Part shown: one piece after another, positions 44,650 to 54,993 of the stretch
Layout of the letters: each line of letters begins with the position of its first letter
Position numbering within the stretch: the stretch's first letter is position 1
Assembly (NCBI GenBank): GCA_950022655.1
Contig: OX465590.1
Span: 42,367,718-42,431,717 of the forward strand
Length of the DNA stretch: 64,000 bases
Direction: 5' to 3'
Origin: Alentia gelatinosa
Taxonomy: Eukaryota > Annelida > Polychaeta > Phyllodocida > Polynoidae
The notes under the pieces: generated by a model
Database searches by the model: none
The model's input: the letters and a program-made list of their open reading frames with translations, nothing else
What the model was told of the DNA's origin: nothing
Translations under genes and position numbers: made by a program

Positions 44650-46010
44650 GAGGGCAGGTCAAGTACAAAACACACAACTCTAACTTAGTCCCGTGGTTAC
44701 ATCTCTAACTCTAACTCTAATCAATACTCATACCTTCAAGTGAATACCTTAGAGTTGTGCTGGAAAGGTGTTACTTGATTAATGCTGTACACAAGACAGA
44801 CGCATTAGGAGGCTGACGTCCTTTAGATCCTAATGGATGGACAGGTCGTGGAGCTTGTAGTAAGATGCAGCCAGTAGTGGCAGGGAGAGAGCAGGCCAGC
44901 CTGGGGGTCGTTTAATAAGCTAGGATCCTACATGTACCTCGTACAAGGTTCATCTTTTAATTATATTTCAGTTCATTTGCTAAGACAGTATTAGCTGTCC
45001 ATAAGGTCGTCCGTAACTGTTGAATAAAGTTTACCCACATCGTCCATGGGTCTCTATACATACAGAAAAAATAGTCTACACGTGGGATCGTAGATTATTC
45101 AACTTGCCCCAGGTATTCTGCTGCTACCTGCTGTCTATCCAGGACCTTCATACTCTTTTTCTTTTCTTTTTAAAGTTTTTTTATACAGGAGTAAAACAGC
45201 CTGGCGCTAATGAGGCCTATCCTCCGCTGGCCCCAGTTCACTAGGTCCTAGCAGTGCCCCTTGTCCAATTAGTGGACGTACATGGCTGGAGTTTTTTGTT
45301 TGTGCGACAAGATGGTGTTGAATAATCTAACAGGGAAATATAACCTACTACCTACACGAAAATATCGTTACCATATTTTCCGATCCAGGTTCATTGCTAT
45401 ACTCACTGGTACAATGTGGAATGACCATGATATTAAGGAGTAGTCATATGAAATGGACATAATTAAATATAACAAACAAGTAAGCTATCAATGTAGGGTG
45501 GGAGTCAATCGTTTCCACACACGAAGATTCCTGAACCACACAAACCAAGTGAATAGGCACCCCAGGCTATCACAATACAGTCAGTTTTTCTCATATATAC
45601 ATACATAGCTACATGTTAAGGCTTACCATGACATGTTTTATTCTTCTCTGTGCTAAATGTCGATATTGGGAGGGTTCCTTCATTTGGGAGTCAATCGTTT
45701 TCATACTAAAACTACACAGGTGCATTTTTCCATGCATAAAGAAGCCATAAGGGCCCTGTTAAGAACAATATATGTGAACATTTTCTCTTTTTCTACTAAT
45801 ACTGACATTTGAATTATTTATTATGAAAGAAAAACACCCTTTTTGGGGCAGTCTGGGCCTTCTACCTTTGTTATTTATAATCCCACATAGGCAAAATCAT
45901 GCTTCCCCTTCAAGCTCTGATCAGCATACATAATAAAATCATAAATATCTGTTATATCTAGCTTTTATTGATAAAAGAATTAATACTGGTCATTTGACAA
46001 CGATCTGTGA
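44650..46010. other. Mostly unassigned
   Basis: Short CTCTAACTCTAACTCTAATC tract at about 44702 and a duplicated word GGGAGTCAATCGTTT at about 45490 and 45687. No gene is recognised. Confidence 0.4.
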
Positions 46011-46016
46011 CATCAG

Positions 46017-46523
46017 GGACCTATTTCACTAGTTTCGTTACATGTCTGTGACACCATACAGACATTGGGGTTGTCTAGTATCGTGACAAAACAAGTAGCT
46101 GCCCTTAGGAAAAGACAGACCTCAAACATAAGAATTAGACAAATCTACACATCATGGAACTGTTTCACAAGTTTCGTTACATATCTGTGACACCATACAG
46201 AAATTTCTTTTTGATAGAAAATTTCTTTATTGACATAACAAAAGTAGATACAAATGTTTAGGTTCACAAAGAATAGTTTTGTGACAACACAAGTAGCTGC
46301 CCTTAGGAAAAGACAGACCTCAAACATACGAAATAGACAAAAATCTACACATCATGGACCTGTTTCACTAGTTCTGTGACAAAAGTGTTAGACAGACATG
46401 AAAAGCGGCACCAACAGTGCAAGCAAGAACGGACAAAACGAAGTCTAATGTCTAGTTATTTTAAAACCGGATACACCATCTAGACGCCATCTAGACATGT
46501 CACGAAACTAGTGAAGCAGGTCC
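46017..46523. mobile_element. CWG-site MITE family A, partially duplicated copy with an internal insertion
   Basis: Flanked by CAG (46014-46016) and CTG (46524-46526). The left-half unit is present more than once. In the second unit, about 65 bp of foreign A+T-rich sequence (about 46203-46272, TTTCTTTATTGACATAAC) replaces CATTGGGGTTGTC. Confidence 0.8.
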
Positions 46524-46529
46524 CTGGCC

Positions 46530-47500
46530 ATATGTAGGCGTATGCATTTGTGTCTATGTCCTAATTGTTAAATATTCGTTTTCATATTTATAAGCTGTAT
46601 ATCAATATATGATATAAGATCTGCATTTCTCATATTACAAAATGTTTTATTTCATCTTGTTGTCCAAATAGAAACATCAAATAAGAGCAAATTACGCCAA
46701 ATTAATTTAGATTTAACTCATTCAAGGTTGAAAATGCCTTCTGCAGCATAGACCGTATAGCGTTATACCTGTCCCTAGTACCCGTCACAATCACCGGGCT
46801 CTGCAAAAGATTCCCGCCTGCAACGGATAAATATGACCTTCTGAGTAGTTTGTAGATATAAAACTCAGTATAAATTCACACCGTTGTATTGCTGTAGGTG
46901 TAGCCATTGCAGTTCTTGAATAAAAGAAGGTAAATTTCTCGGTGCAGATTTTAAGAAAAGAATCTTGTTTTAGCTCTTTAACTGGCAAAAAACAAAATGG
47001 CCGCCGATATTTCTAAGAAAACCAAAGAATCTATTTTAAAATCCTCATAATTTCATTCATATAGTCATATTGTAGCTCAAACAAAAGGTCTAACTGAGAT
47101 ACATCACCTTATACTAGTTTTGAGAATTTGATCTACATAGATACCTTTGTAGGTGTTTGTGTAATAACAGTTATTCACTCTTGAAATAAGTCAGTGTCAA
47201 AACACATCTACAAACTTACATTTGTAGGTGTTGGTGTAACTCAGAGTTTTTCACTTTTGTATTACGTCGTTGTCAGTAACGTGGGTAAACGCGTTCCCTC
47301 TTATAGTATCATCAGTGAGTGTCTGCCAGGTTCAACGACCTCTGACTGATCTCATGTCTGAGCGCTATACTCGAGCCGGCCACACTCCCGTCCACTAAGG
47401 TTTCCGTCCCGTTTCAGGTCTCAGCGTTACGCCGCCCGTCGTCAGTAATCAAGTACAGAGCGCCTACAACTGCGCCTCACAACGAGGCCGGCGCCCGGTC
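46530..47500. other. Unassigned stretch
   Basis: No supportable gene is seen. The last 150 bp is CpG-rich (GCCGCCCG, GGCCGGCGCCCGG) and precedes the 14-bp array. Confidence 0.4.
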
Positions 47501-47509
47501 GGCGGTCAG

Positions 47510-48415
47510 GCGCGGTGTCCCGGAAGCAGTTTCCGGACGCCGTGTCCCAGAAGCTGTGTCCCGGAAGGTATGTCCCGGAAGCCGTTAACCGGAAGCCGAA
47601 TCCCAGAAACTGTGTCTCAGAAGCCGTTAACTGGAAGCCGTGTCCAGTAGCCATTTACTGGAAGGCATTAACCGGAAGCCGCATCCCGGAAGCCATTAAC
47701 TGGAAGCCGTGTCCCGGAAACTGCATCCTGGAAGCCGTTTACTGGAAGGCGTGTCCCGGAAGGCGTGTTCCGGAAGGCGTGCTCCGGAAGCCATTAGCTG
47801 GAACCAACATCCCGGAAACTACTTAACGGAAACTGCGTCCTGGAAACTGCGTCCCGGAAGCCGTTAACTGGAAGCCGTTAACCGGAAGCCATTTGCCGGA
47901 AGCAGCATCCCGAAAGCAGCGTCCCGAAAGCAGCGTCCCGAAAGCAGCGTCCCGGAAACCGCGTCCCGGAAACCGCGTCCCGGAAACCGCGTCCCGGAAA
48001 CCGCGTCTTGGAAACCGCGTCTTGGAAACCGCGTCCCGGAAACCGCGTCCCGGAAACCGCGTCCTGGAATCCGCGTCCTGGAATCCGCGTCCCGAAAGCT
48101 GATTCCCAAAAGCCGTTTACCCGAAGTAGCATCCTGGAAGCCAAGTTCCGGAAACCATGTCCCGGAAGGCATTTACAAGAATGAAGAAGCCAAGTCCTGG
48201 AAGCTGAGGTCCAGAAACCTTGTCCTGGAGGCCGAATCCCAGAAGCCAAGTCCCAGAAGCCAAGTCCCAGAAGCCATTTACCGAAATGAGCGTCCCAGAA
48301 GCCAAGTACTGGAAGCCAAGTCCTGAAAGCCAAATCCCGAAAGCCCAGACCCGCAAGCCAAGTCCTGCAAGCCAAGTCCTGCAAGCCGCCTCCTGGAAGC
48401 TCAGCATATCTCAGA
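47510..48415. repeat. 14-bp minisatellite (CCCGGAAACCGCGT), about 60 units
   Basis: Units alternate between CCCGGAAACCGCGT, CCGGAAGCCGTTAA and later CTGGAAGCCAAGTC. The most homogeneous stretch is 47940-48060. CCGGAAG, an ETS-family core, is present in many units. Spurious frames occur on both strands. Confidence 0.95.
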
Positions 48416-48440
48416 ATTTTCTTTTGGCAATATTTTGGCA

Positions 48441-48628
48441 ATAAACTTTGCTCAACTTTTCTCAGCGTTTCTCGGCGTTTCTCTGCATTTTTTTCCACGT
48501 TTTTTCGCATTTCTAGTGTTTCACGATATTTCTCAGTGTTTCTTGCCTTTTCTCTGGATTTCTCGCATTTCACGATATTTCTCAGTATTTCTCCGGCTTT
48601 TCTCGGCATTTCTCTACGTTTCTCGGCC
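48441..48628. repeat. Degenerate TTTCTCGGCATT repeat
   Basis: Roughly 12-17-bp units of TTTCTCRGCRTTTCTC abut the 14-bp array. Confidence 0.75.
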
Positions 48629-48923
48629 AGGTGAGCAGGGTGGGGTTTCATCTCATCTCAGGCTCAGACACGTTTCCCGGAGTGAGTGGAGGTTTTTAGA
48701 TCGCGTGGGATTCTGTATGATCTCGGTGACCTCCCTCTACACGCCAGACAGATTAACCTCACACTGTGTCTAGAGAAGTAACTAAAATCAAACACGGACC
48801 GGAGACACTTTCCTATCTATATATATCTGACACATTAATCCCAGAAACATACTTCACCATCCTGCGCAGGTAACCTTGCTCTGTAGAAACATTGAATGAA
48901 CCTTGTGGAGAATGTCTGCCACT

Positions 48924-49230
48924 ATTATCCTACCCCTAATATAAAATCCCATAGGCTTAACATTGGGTTTCCGTATGCCACGCTGACTGGCATACAGAGT
49001 TTTATATGCCACTAGTGGCATACAGCATTATTATCACGTAATATTCCAAAATCAAGGAGATAGGGTAGGATAAAATCAAAACCTGATTTGTTTTAATCTT
49101 GGCCACCGTTTTCCACTCCTGAAGTTTTGGCTCCCGACTTCACTCGGCTTCGCCTCATGAAGTCACATTGCCAAACTCCAGTCGCGGAATACGGTGGCCA
49201 AGATTAAACCTCATCCAGTTTTACGATATT
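48924..49230. repeat. Foldback type 6, copy 2 (inverted)
   Basis: Same parts as 22441-22744 in reverse order. The second module starts TTATCCTACCCC; the hairpin apex is CACTCGGCTTCGCCTC at 49141-49156, including GCTTCGC. It ends CTCATCCAGTTTTACGATAT. Confidence 0.85.
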
Positions 49231-49324
49231 ATTATATACCTGTGGTAGTATATCCTACACATACCACCCTCTCCTACCCATGTCGTATTTATGTCCGTAC
49301 GACACTTAGGTGACGTACGGGGTA

Positions 49325-49590
49325 TTTATCCTACCCCTAATATAAAACCCCATAGGCTTAACATTGAGTTTTCATATGCCACGCTGACTGGCATGCAGAG
49401 TTTTATATGCCACTAGTGGCATACAGAATTTTTATCACGCAATATTCCAAAATCAAGTAGACGGGGTCGGATAAAATCAAAACCTGATTCGTTTTAATCA
49501 TGGCCACCGTATGCCACGACTGGAGTTTGGCATAGTGACTTCAAAACTTAGAGCATAGTGAAGCCAAAACTCATTCAGTTTTACGATATT
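49325..49590. repeat. Foldback type 6, copy 3 (inverted, damaged apex)
   Basis: The second module is intact (CCTACCCCTAATATAAAA, CCCATAGGCTTAACATTG). The hairpin is shortened, with about 45 bp lost and the apex reduced to AAAACTTAGAGCATAGTG near 49543. It lies 95 bp from copy 2. Confidence 0.8.
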
Positions 49591-49888
49591 ATCTAATAAC
49601 AATACTAATAGAGGAGCAAAAACGTTTTTAAGGGAGCCCACTCATGCAACCAAAAAAAGTGGTAAGGGTTTACGATACTAACGTTATTCCTATGGTTAAA
49701 CTTGTACCAGCAGTGAGATACATCCTGAATTCCCTGAATATCACGCGAGAAGTACACGTGAATGTACGTCAGGTCGGTAGATATGATGATGGATGCTTCC
49801 CTTTGATAAAAACTAAATCCGTGGAAGCCGAGACGTAGCGCTGTGGATGGGGTAAGGTTCGAGTGCAGATTGCAAAACGAGGGCCACA

Positions 49889-50418
49889 ATAAAGGCATAT
49901 CCTACAATCCACGGCGGCGCCACCTGGTGATTTCTAAACAATGTTGATTATTGGTCAAAATTGTTTTCTTCGGATTTATTCTAATTCTTCATGAGTAGAT
50001 TAAAATTTTCTCACGTTTATCCAATTTTAATTGGTAAAATAAGCTAATTCGCATTTATTTGATTCACATAGGAAATGTACTGAAAAATATGGTTTCTTCA
50101 ATTCTTTCCAAAACAGGTACGGTGATCTATATATCATTTTCAAAACCTAAATAAGTAGTACTATATATGTAGTATATTCTGTGAAAGTTTGAGAAAAATG
50201 ACATGGGTTTTACTATGTGAAAAAATACTTTTTAGAATTTCTATATGTTCTAATATAAAATTATCATAATATTGATCTATAAATCAGAAACTAGCACGGT
50301 GACCCCCGATTTCTAAGATAGATATGTGTTCCACAACACTTAGAGATCATCATATTAAATTTTCAGGAAATTGACATGGGTTTTAATTTTCCAGCCAAAT
50401 TGTCCAGTATGCCTTTAA
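49889..50418. mobile_element. AAGGCATATC MITE, copy 3
   Basis: It begins ATAAAGGCATATCCTACAAT and ends CCAGTATGCCTTTAA, close to 57735-58259 inverted, with GGCGGCGCCACCTGGTGATT at the left. Confidence 0.85.
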
Positions 50419-50419
50419 A

Positions 50420-51015
50420 GGGCCGAGTGAGGTGGAGAGTCGTGTCTTAGACGTAGGGCGAACCGAGTGATGGATCACAAATTTAACTCAACACACGCCG
50501 CTTGTAAATGGTGGTTTTGCGTGATATGTAGAATCATTTTTCACGAACCCTGAAGTAGAACCCTTTTTCTCATGTCTAAGTGCCTGCATTAACCTTCTGC
50601 CTCAGTCTGTTAGGCTGAAAAACAGTAGATGGACGGATGTATAAGAGCATAGGGTGCACGGAGTATGAACCTGTAGTCGGTTTAACAAGGCTTTGAGTAG
50701 AACAAGTGGAGGATTCATTTACTTTATGAAACACAATACTGCAATTTGGGATGATACTGGATGAACGATTACGACGAGGACTAAAAGGTCAGGCAACAAT
50801 GCTCATGCAACCACGGTCGGAGTGTCAGTATGTTTTTTTAGATAGGGTTCACAGAATTCCACGAAACTTTTGCAGTTTCTATCTTAGGGGAAGATCTTTT
50901 GTTGTAATGGATCGTACCCACTTTACAACGGACCTATACAAAAGTTAAATCTGTGTATATTCGTGGAGATCTCACTTTCTGATCGCCTTGTAGGCCTGTC
51001 CGGATCACTTAAGGT
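50420..51015. other. Unassigned stretch
   Basis: No gene is recognised. It holds the second copy of GGCTGAAAAACAGTAGATGG (50611-50642), shared with 43208-43237. Confidence 0.4.
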
Positions 51016-51033
51016 AACAAGAATGCAATAAAG

Positions 51034-51154
51034 CACACTTGTCAAATGAAAATGTTGTATGGTCATAATTCTGGAAAGATGAACGTGAAGAAAATATACC
51101 TTGTATGTTTGTTAAGCTGAATGAAGTTTTTGCTAAAAAAAAGAAGAAAAAAAA
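51034..51154 (+). mobile_element. Small retrocopy with A-rich tail and perfect 15-bp target duplication
   Basis: A 121-bp insert ends in an A-rich tail (from 51135) and is flanked by identical AAGAATGCAATAAAG (51019-51033 and 51155-51169). This is the signature of LINE-mediated retroposition. The source RNA is not recognised; no long frame is present. Confidence 0.85.
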
Positions 51155-51169
51155 AAGAATGCAATAAAG

Positions 51170-51840
51170 ACCGCGATAAGATCAATTGTTTCATCATTCT
51201 TAGCTTTTAAGAACACCCCCTTTTTAATAATTCTTATTATACTGGAGTTATCTGTTCGGCATTAAGGTTGCCGATCTTCCACAGGCTACAGTTGTCACGT
51301 TCTTAATGCTCACGTATTGTCCAGATTTTGGACTTACAGCCGAAGTCAAGATTTCAAAACAACATGGGTTTAGGTACCAACACTTCCAGTAATACAGTTG
51401 TTGATACTAAACATTATACGACACAATTCAAACAATAAAAAAGTCCTCATTACTTCACTTAGTTCAGCTAGATGCACACATACACATAAAGAAACATAAA
51501 ACGAGAAAAGCAATCTCAGACAACTTGAAGACGGAGAATATTAACAGAAATCTCCATCAGAATGATTTTCTTTATATAAAGAGCTATTAAATCACACAAA
51601 AATAAATGGTATATTTGAAGTTTAAAACCATCCAATCCACTCTTCTGTCAGGTGACATAACAAAATATTTAAATTTAAACTGAATCCCCCGATAAATCAT
51701 TTATACCTTTATCAGCCAGTGTTTTTTTTTGTGGAATTGAAAAGCAACTTGAAAAAGGAAATAATTAAAACAGTTGTGGATTTTGTCTAATTGATCGTAG
51801 ATTTTGATACTAGTGCTAACAGACAGTTGTACGACAAACG
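51170..51840. other. Unassigned A+T-rich stretch
   Basis: No supportable gene or repeat is seen. Confidence 0.4.
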
Positions 51841-51841
51841 T

Positions 51842-52640
51842 AGTGTGTCGCAGTGTGTCGAAGTGTGTACTGCAGTGCGTCGCAGTGTGTCGCAGTGTGT
51901 CGCAGTGTGTACGGCAGTTTGTCGCAGTGTGTACGGCAGTGTGTACGACAGTGTGTCGCAGTGTGTCGCAGTGTGTATGACAGTGTGTCGCAGTGTGTAC
52001 GGCAGTGTGTACAGCAGTGTGTCGCAGTGTGTATGGCAGTGTGTCGCAGTGTGAATGGCAGTGTGTCGCAGTGTGTATGACAGTTTGTCGCAGTGTGTAT
52101 GGCAGTGTGTCGCAGTGTGTATGACAGTGTGTCGCAGTGTGTACGGCAGTGTGTATGGCAGTGTGTACGGCAGTGTGTACGGCAGTGTGTCACAGTGTGT
52201 CGCAGTGTGTATGGCAGTGTGTCGAAGTGTGTAGGACAGTGTGTCGCAGTGTGTACGGCAGTGTGTACAGCAGTGTGTCGCAGTGTGTATGGCAGTGTGT
52301 CGCAGTGTGTACGACAGTGTGTACGGCAGTATGTCGCAGTGTGTATGGCAGTGTGTATGGCAGTGTGTACGGCAGTGTGTATGGCAGTGTGTCGCAGTGT
52401 GTATGACAGTGTGTCGCAGTGTGTACAGCAGTGTGTATGGCAGTGTGTATGGCAGTGTGTATGGCAGTGTGTACGGCAGTGTGTCGCAGTGTGTATGGCA
52501 GTGTGTATGGCAGTGTGTACGGCAGTGTGTATGGCAGTGTGTCGCAGTGTGTCGCAGTGTGTACAGCAGTGTGTATGGCAGTGTGTATGGCAGTGTGTAC
52601 GGCAGTGTGTATGGCAGTGTGTCGCAGTGTGTACAGCAGT
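51842..52640. repeat. 10/12-bp composite minisatellite, left part
   Basis: It is built from two modules, CAGTGTGTCG (10 bp) and CAGTGTGTAYGG or close variants (12 bp), in irregular order over about 800 bp. The long frames on both strands are artefacts. Confidence 0.95.
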
Positions 52641-52935
52641 TTATCCTACCCCTAATATAAAATCCCATAGGCTTAACATTGGGTTTCCGTATGCCACGCT
52701 GACTGGCATACAGAGTTTTATATGCCACTAATGGCATACAGCATTGTTATCACATAATATTCCAAAATCGAGGAGATAGGGTAGGATAAAATCAAAACCT
52801 GATTCGTTTTAATCTTGTCCATCGCATTCCACTCCTGAAGTTTTGGCTCCAGACTTCATGAGGCTTCGCCTCATGAAGTCACTTTGCAAAACTCCAGTCG
52901 TGGAATACGGTGGACAAGATTAAACCTCATCCAGT
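52641..52935. repeat. Foldback type 6, copy 4, inserted in the minisatellite
   Basis: A complete second module plus hairpin in the orientation of copy 2. The apex is converted to the perfect palindrome ATGAGGCTTCGCCTCAT (52858-52874). CAGT precedes it (52637-52640) and ends it (52932-52935), at the exact junction with the CAGTGTGTCG array. The usual TTTTACGATAT end is missing. Confidence 0.85.
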
Positions 52936-53115
52936 GTGTCGCCGTGTCTACGGCAGTGTGTGCGGCAGTGTGTCGCAGTGTGTCCGGCAGTGTGTCGCAG
53001 TGTGTATGGCAGTGTATCGCAGTGAGTATCGCAGTGTATCGCAGTGTTTACGGCAGTGTGTGGGGCAGTGTGTGCGGCAGTGTGTCGCAGTGTGTACTGC
53101 AGTGTGTCGCAGCTC
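52932..53115. repeat. 10/12-bp composite minisatellite, right part
   Basis: Continuation of the same array after the foldback insertion, about 184 bp, more degenerate (CAGTGTATCG, CAGTGAGTATCG). Confidence 0.9.
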
Positions 53116-53286
53116 TCGGTGGTGCTGCAGAATTCCCATACACCTCACGACCACCACACATCAGCGCCTAACGCCGCCGCACCCGTTACCACGCCGCCAG
53201 CTAAAGCAGCTTTCGCCCATTTCTGCCGGATCCGGAAATGGAGCGCGTCGTCCATTTCCCCGTTCAGGAAATGTAAGAAGAAGTGT

Positions 53287-53376
53287 GATTGGCTATCGTA
53301 GATCACACGTCGGATGTGATTGGCTGCTGGCTGTCTGCCCTGGATACACGGACGGGGCGGGGCTTCGGTCACGTGA
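53287..53376. promoter_or_regulatory. Candidate promoter (two inverted CCAAT, GC box, E-box)
   Basis: GATTGGCT at 53287-53294 and GATTGGC at 53318-53324 are inverted CCAAT boxes 31 bp apart, followed by a GC box GGGGCGGGGC (53354-53363) and TCACGTGA (53369-53376). The surrounding 53120-53400 is CpG-rich. This is the best promoter-like cluster in the window; the transcript is unknown. Confidence 0.45.
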
Positions 53377-53550
53377 TCCTCGTTCTGGCTCTCAGTCTGG
53401 GATCTTTGTAAGAGGTTGACATAATCTGCATGGAGTTATCCCTATGCCTTCACTGCCATATAAGGAATATAAAAGGCATGGATTGACCCAGCAGCCAATG
53501 ACTGAATTCAGAGCAAATCACGACCTTCACCCTGACCTCCTTACATAAAG

Positions 53551-53708
53551 TTCAAGGCATATCGGACAATTTGGCCTGAAAATTAAAAGCCATGTCATTT
53601 TCCTGATAATTGAATATGATGAGCTTAAAGTATTATAGAGCACATATCTCACTTAAAAATCAGGAGACAAAGTGCTGGTGTTTGATTATGAGATCAATTT
53701 TATCATCA
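53551..53708. mobile_element. AAGGCATATC MITE, fragment
   Basis: Left 155 bp of the family (CAAGGCATATCGGACAATTT, then CATGTCATTTTCCTGA) ending where MITE B is inserted. Confidence 0.7.
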
Positions 53709-53716
53709 TGCGCCTG

Positions 53717-53941
53717 GGAGCTGTTTCAAAAGTCGGGAGGGTGCTAAACGAGAGTACTCACTGCCAAAGCTAGAGCTAACAATGGCATTTGAAGGGTCGC
53801 TGTGGAGGTGGAGGTGCCACTCGCTATTGGGTATTGGTAGCGGTTTGCTGCTGCTTTGATTCAAAGTGCCGCTCGCTGTTGCAGCCTTTCGCTTTGTGAC
53901 GTGCCGCTGGCGAGACTTCACTCGACTTTTGAAACAGCTCC
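53717..53941. mobile_element. CWG-site MITE family B, short form, copy 2
   Basis: Termini GGAGCTGTTTCAAAAGTCGG and CGACTTTTGAAACAGCTCC, flanked by identical CTG (53714-53716 and 53942-53944) in CCTGG. 225 bp; close to 26099-26329. Confidence 0.85.
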
Positions 53942-54050
53942 CTGGTAGGTGTGCTGAAAAAGGTTACTATATCACTGCGCGAAAACCAGCACTTGATTCC
54001 TATGTATAAGCCATCCTGGAAGTGCATGTATCGGCTTTATATTGACTTAT

Positions 54051-54108
<58 letters not shown>

Positions 54109-54474
54109 ATTTTTCACACCATCGTATGAGGCGTTGACAAGACTGTGTCCTCTTGTATATGGACGTGTCTAAATGGACGCGTCTTGGCTGTATTTCACAC
54201 GAGGCGTATACGAGAGGAAATATCCTCTGCGCGATGTATATACGCCGGTCATATGCATGTTATATATGTTTGGCATATAAATGTTTACTATATACCCATG
54301 CCGTATATACTGTAAATACGCGCCGTTTCGGCATATGACGTAAAAATACTGTACGGACCGCCGGTCCGTACACTAAAATACGGACCACCTGGCCATACAC
54401 ATTTATTAAAAAAATTGAAATTGATTTTTTTTAAATTGATTTTTTTTTAAATTTCGGGTATATAGTAAATATAT

Positions 54475-54614
54475 AACGTCCAACCATGCTTGTACAATTC
54501 ACAGAACTCGATGATAATTTACAGTTTGTACGGAACTCGGCATAAATGCCTCGGTCCGTAAAAACTATAAATTATCATCTCGTTCTGTGAATTGTACAGC
54601 ATGGTCAGGACGTT
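54475..54614. repeat. Foldback type 7 hairpin nested in the CACTG element
   Basis: Arms AACGTCCAACCATGC...GTACAATTCACAGAACTCGA and the inverse, apex ACTCGGCATAAATGCCTCGG at 54535-54554. Matches 29209-29351. Confidence 0.8.
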
Positions 54615-54853
54615 CTATATAAATACTGATGGAAAAAAAGGTACCGCCGCCCCCCCGTCGCCCCCTGGCTGCTCCCCACCACAACCTCTAGGCTTAATTA
54701 ATAAAAAGGGTAATATCCAGACCCTACAGAAGATTAGTGTTTTGAAAGTAAAATCTATTTACAAAACGTTAAAAAAACCAAAGAAGGTTGGGTTTATTAT
54801 ATGTATTTAACGAAAACATAATTAAAGGGATTTTAGAACGATTTTATAATAAG

Positions 54854-54993
54854 CCTGAAGAAGCGCCATCAATTAGCGCGAAACGTCGTGATCCATGATA
54901 CCATCAATCAACCAACTTTGTAATCTTTGGTTCCTTATAATAATTACTTATACAAGATTTCTGTGTCTGGTTTTTTGTGATTTTCTCCGCTAC
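54854..54993 (+). mobile_element. Penelope-type terminal fragment with hammerhead motif and 11-bp target duplication
   Basis: A 140-bp insert is flanked by identical TTTATAATAAG (54843-54853 and 54994-55004). It begins CCTGAAGAAGCGCC and carries a hammerhead ribozyme core (see next entry). Penelope-like retroelements are known to carry hammerheads in their terminal repeats, so this is probably a short remnant of such an element. Confidence 0.7.
54855..54889 (+). ncRNA. Hammerhead ribozyme-like motif
   Basis: CTGAAGA (54855-54861, fits CUGANGA), stem II GCGC/GCGC (54863-54866 with 54876-54879, 9-nt loop), then GAAA (54880-54883) and CGTC. Order and spacing match the minimal type-I hammerheads of Penelope-like elements. 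Stem I partners were not established by eye. Confidence 0.65.

Noticed and set aside
47515..48651. Frames on both strands across the CCGGAA array
   Set aside because: Repeat artefacts of a 14-bp unit, with no domain and simultaneous openness on both strands.
51787..52737. Cys/His/Thr-rich frame of 316 residues and several Val/Ser/Cys-rich frames on the other strand
   Set aside because: They are produced by the GTGTGT-rich 10/12-bp array; frames are open on both strands and run into the inserted foldback.
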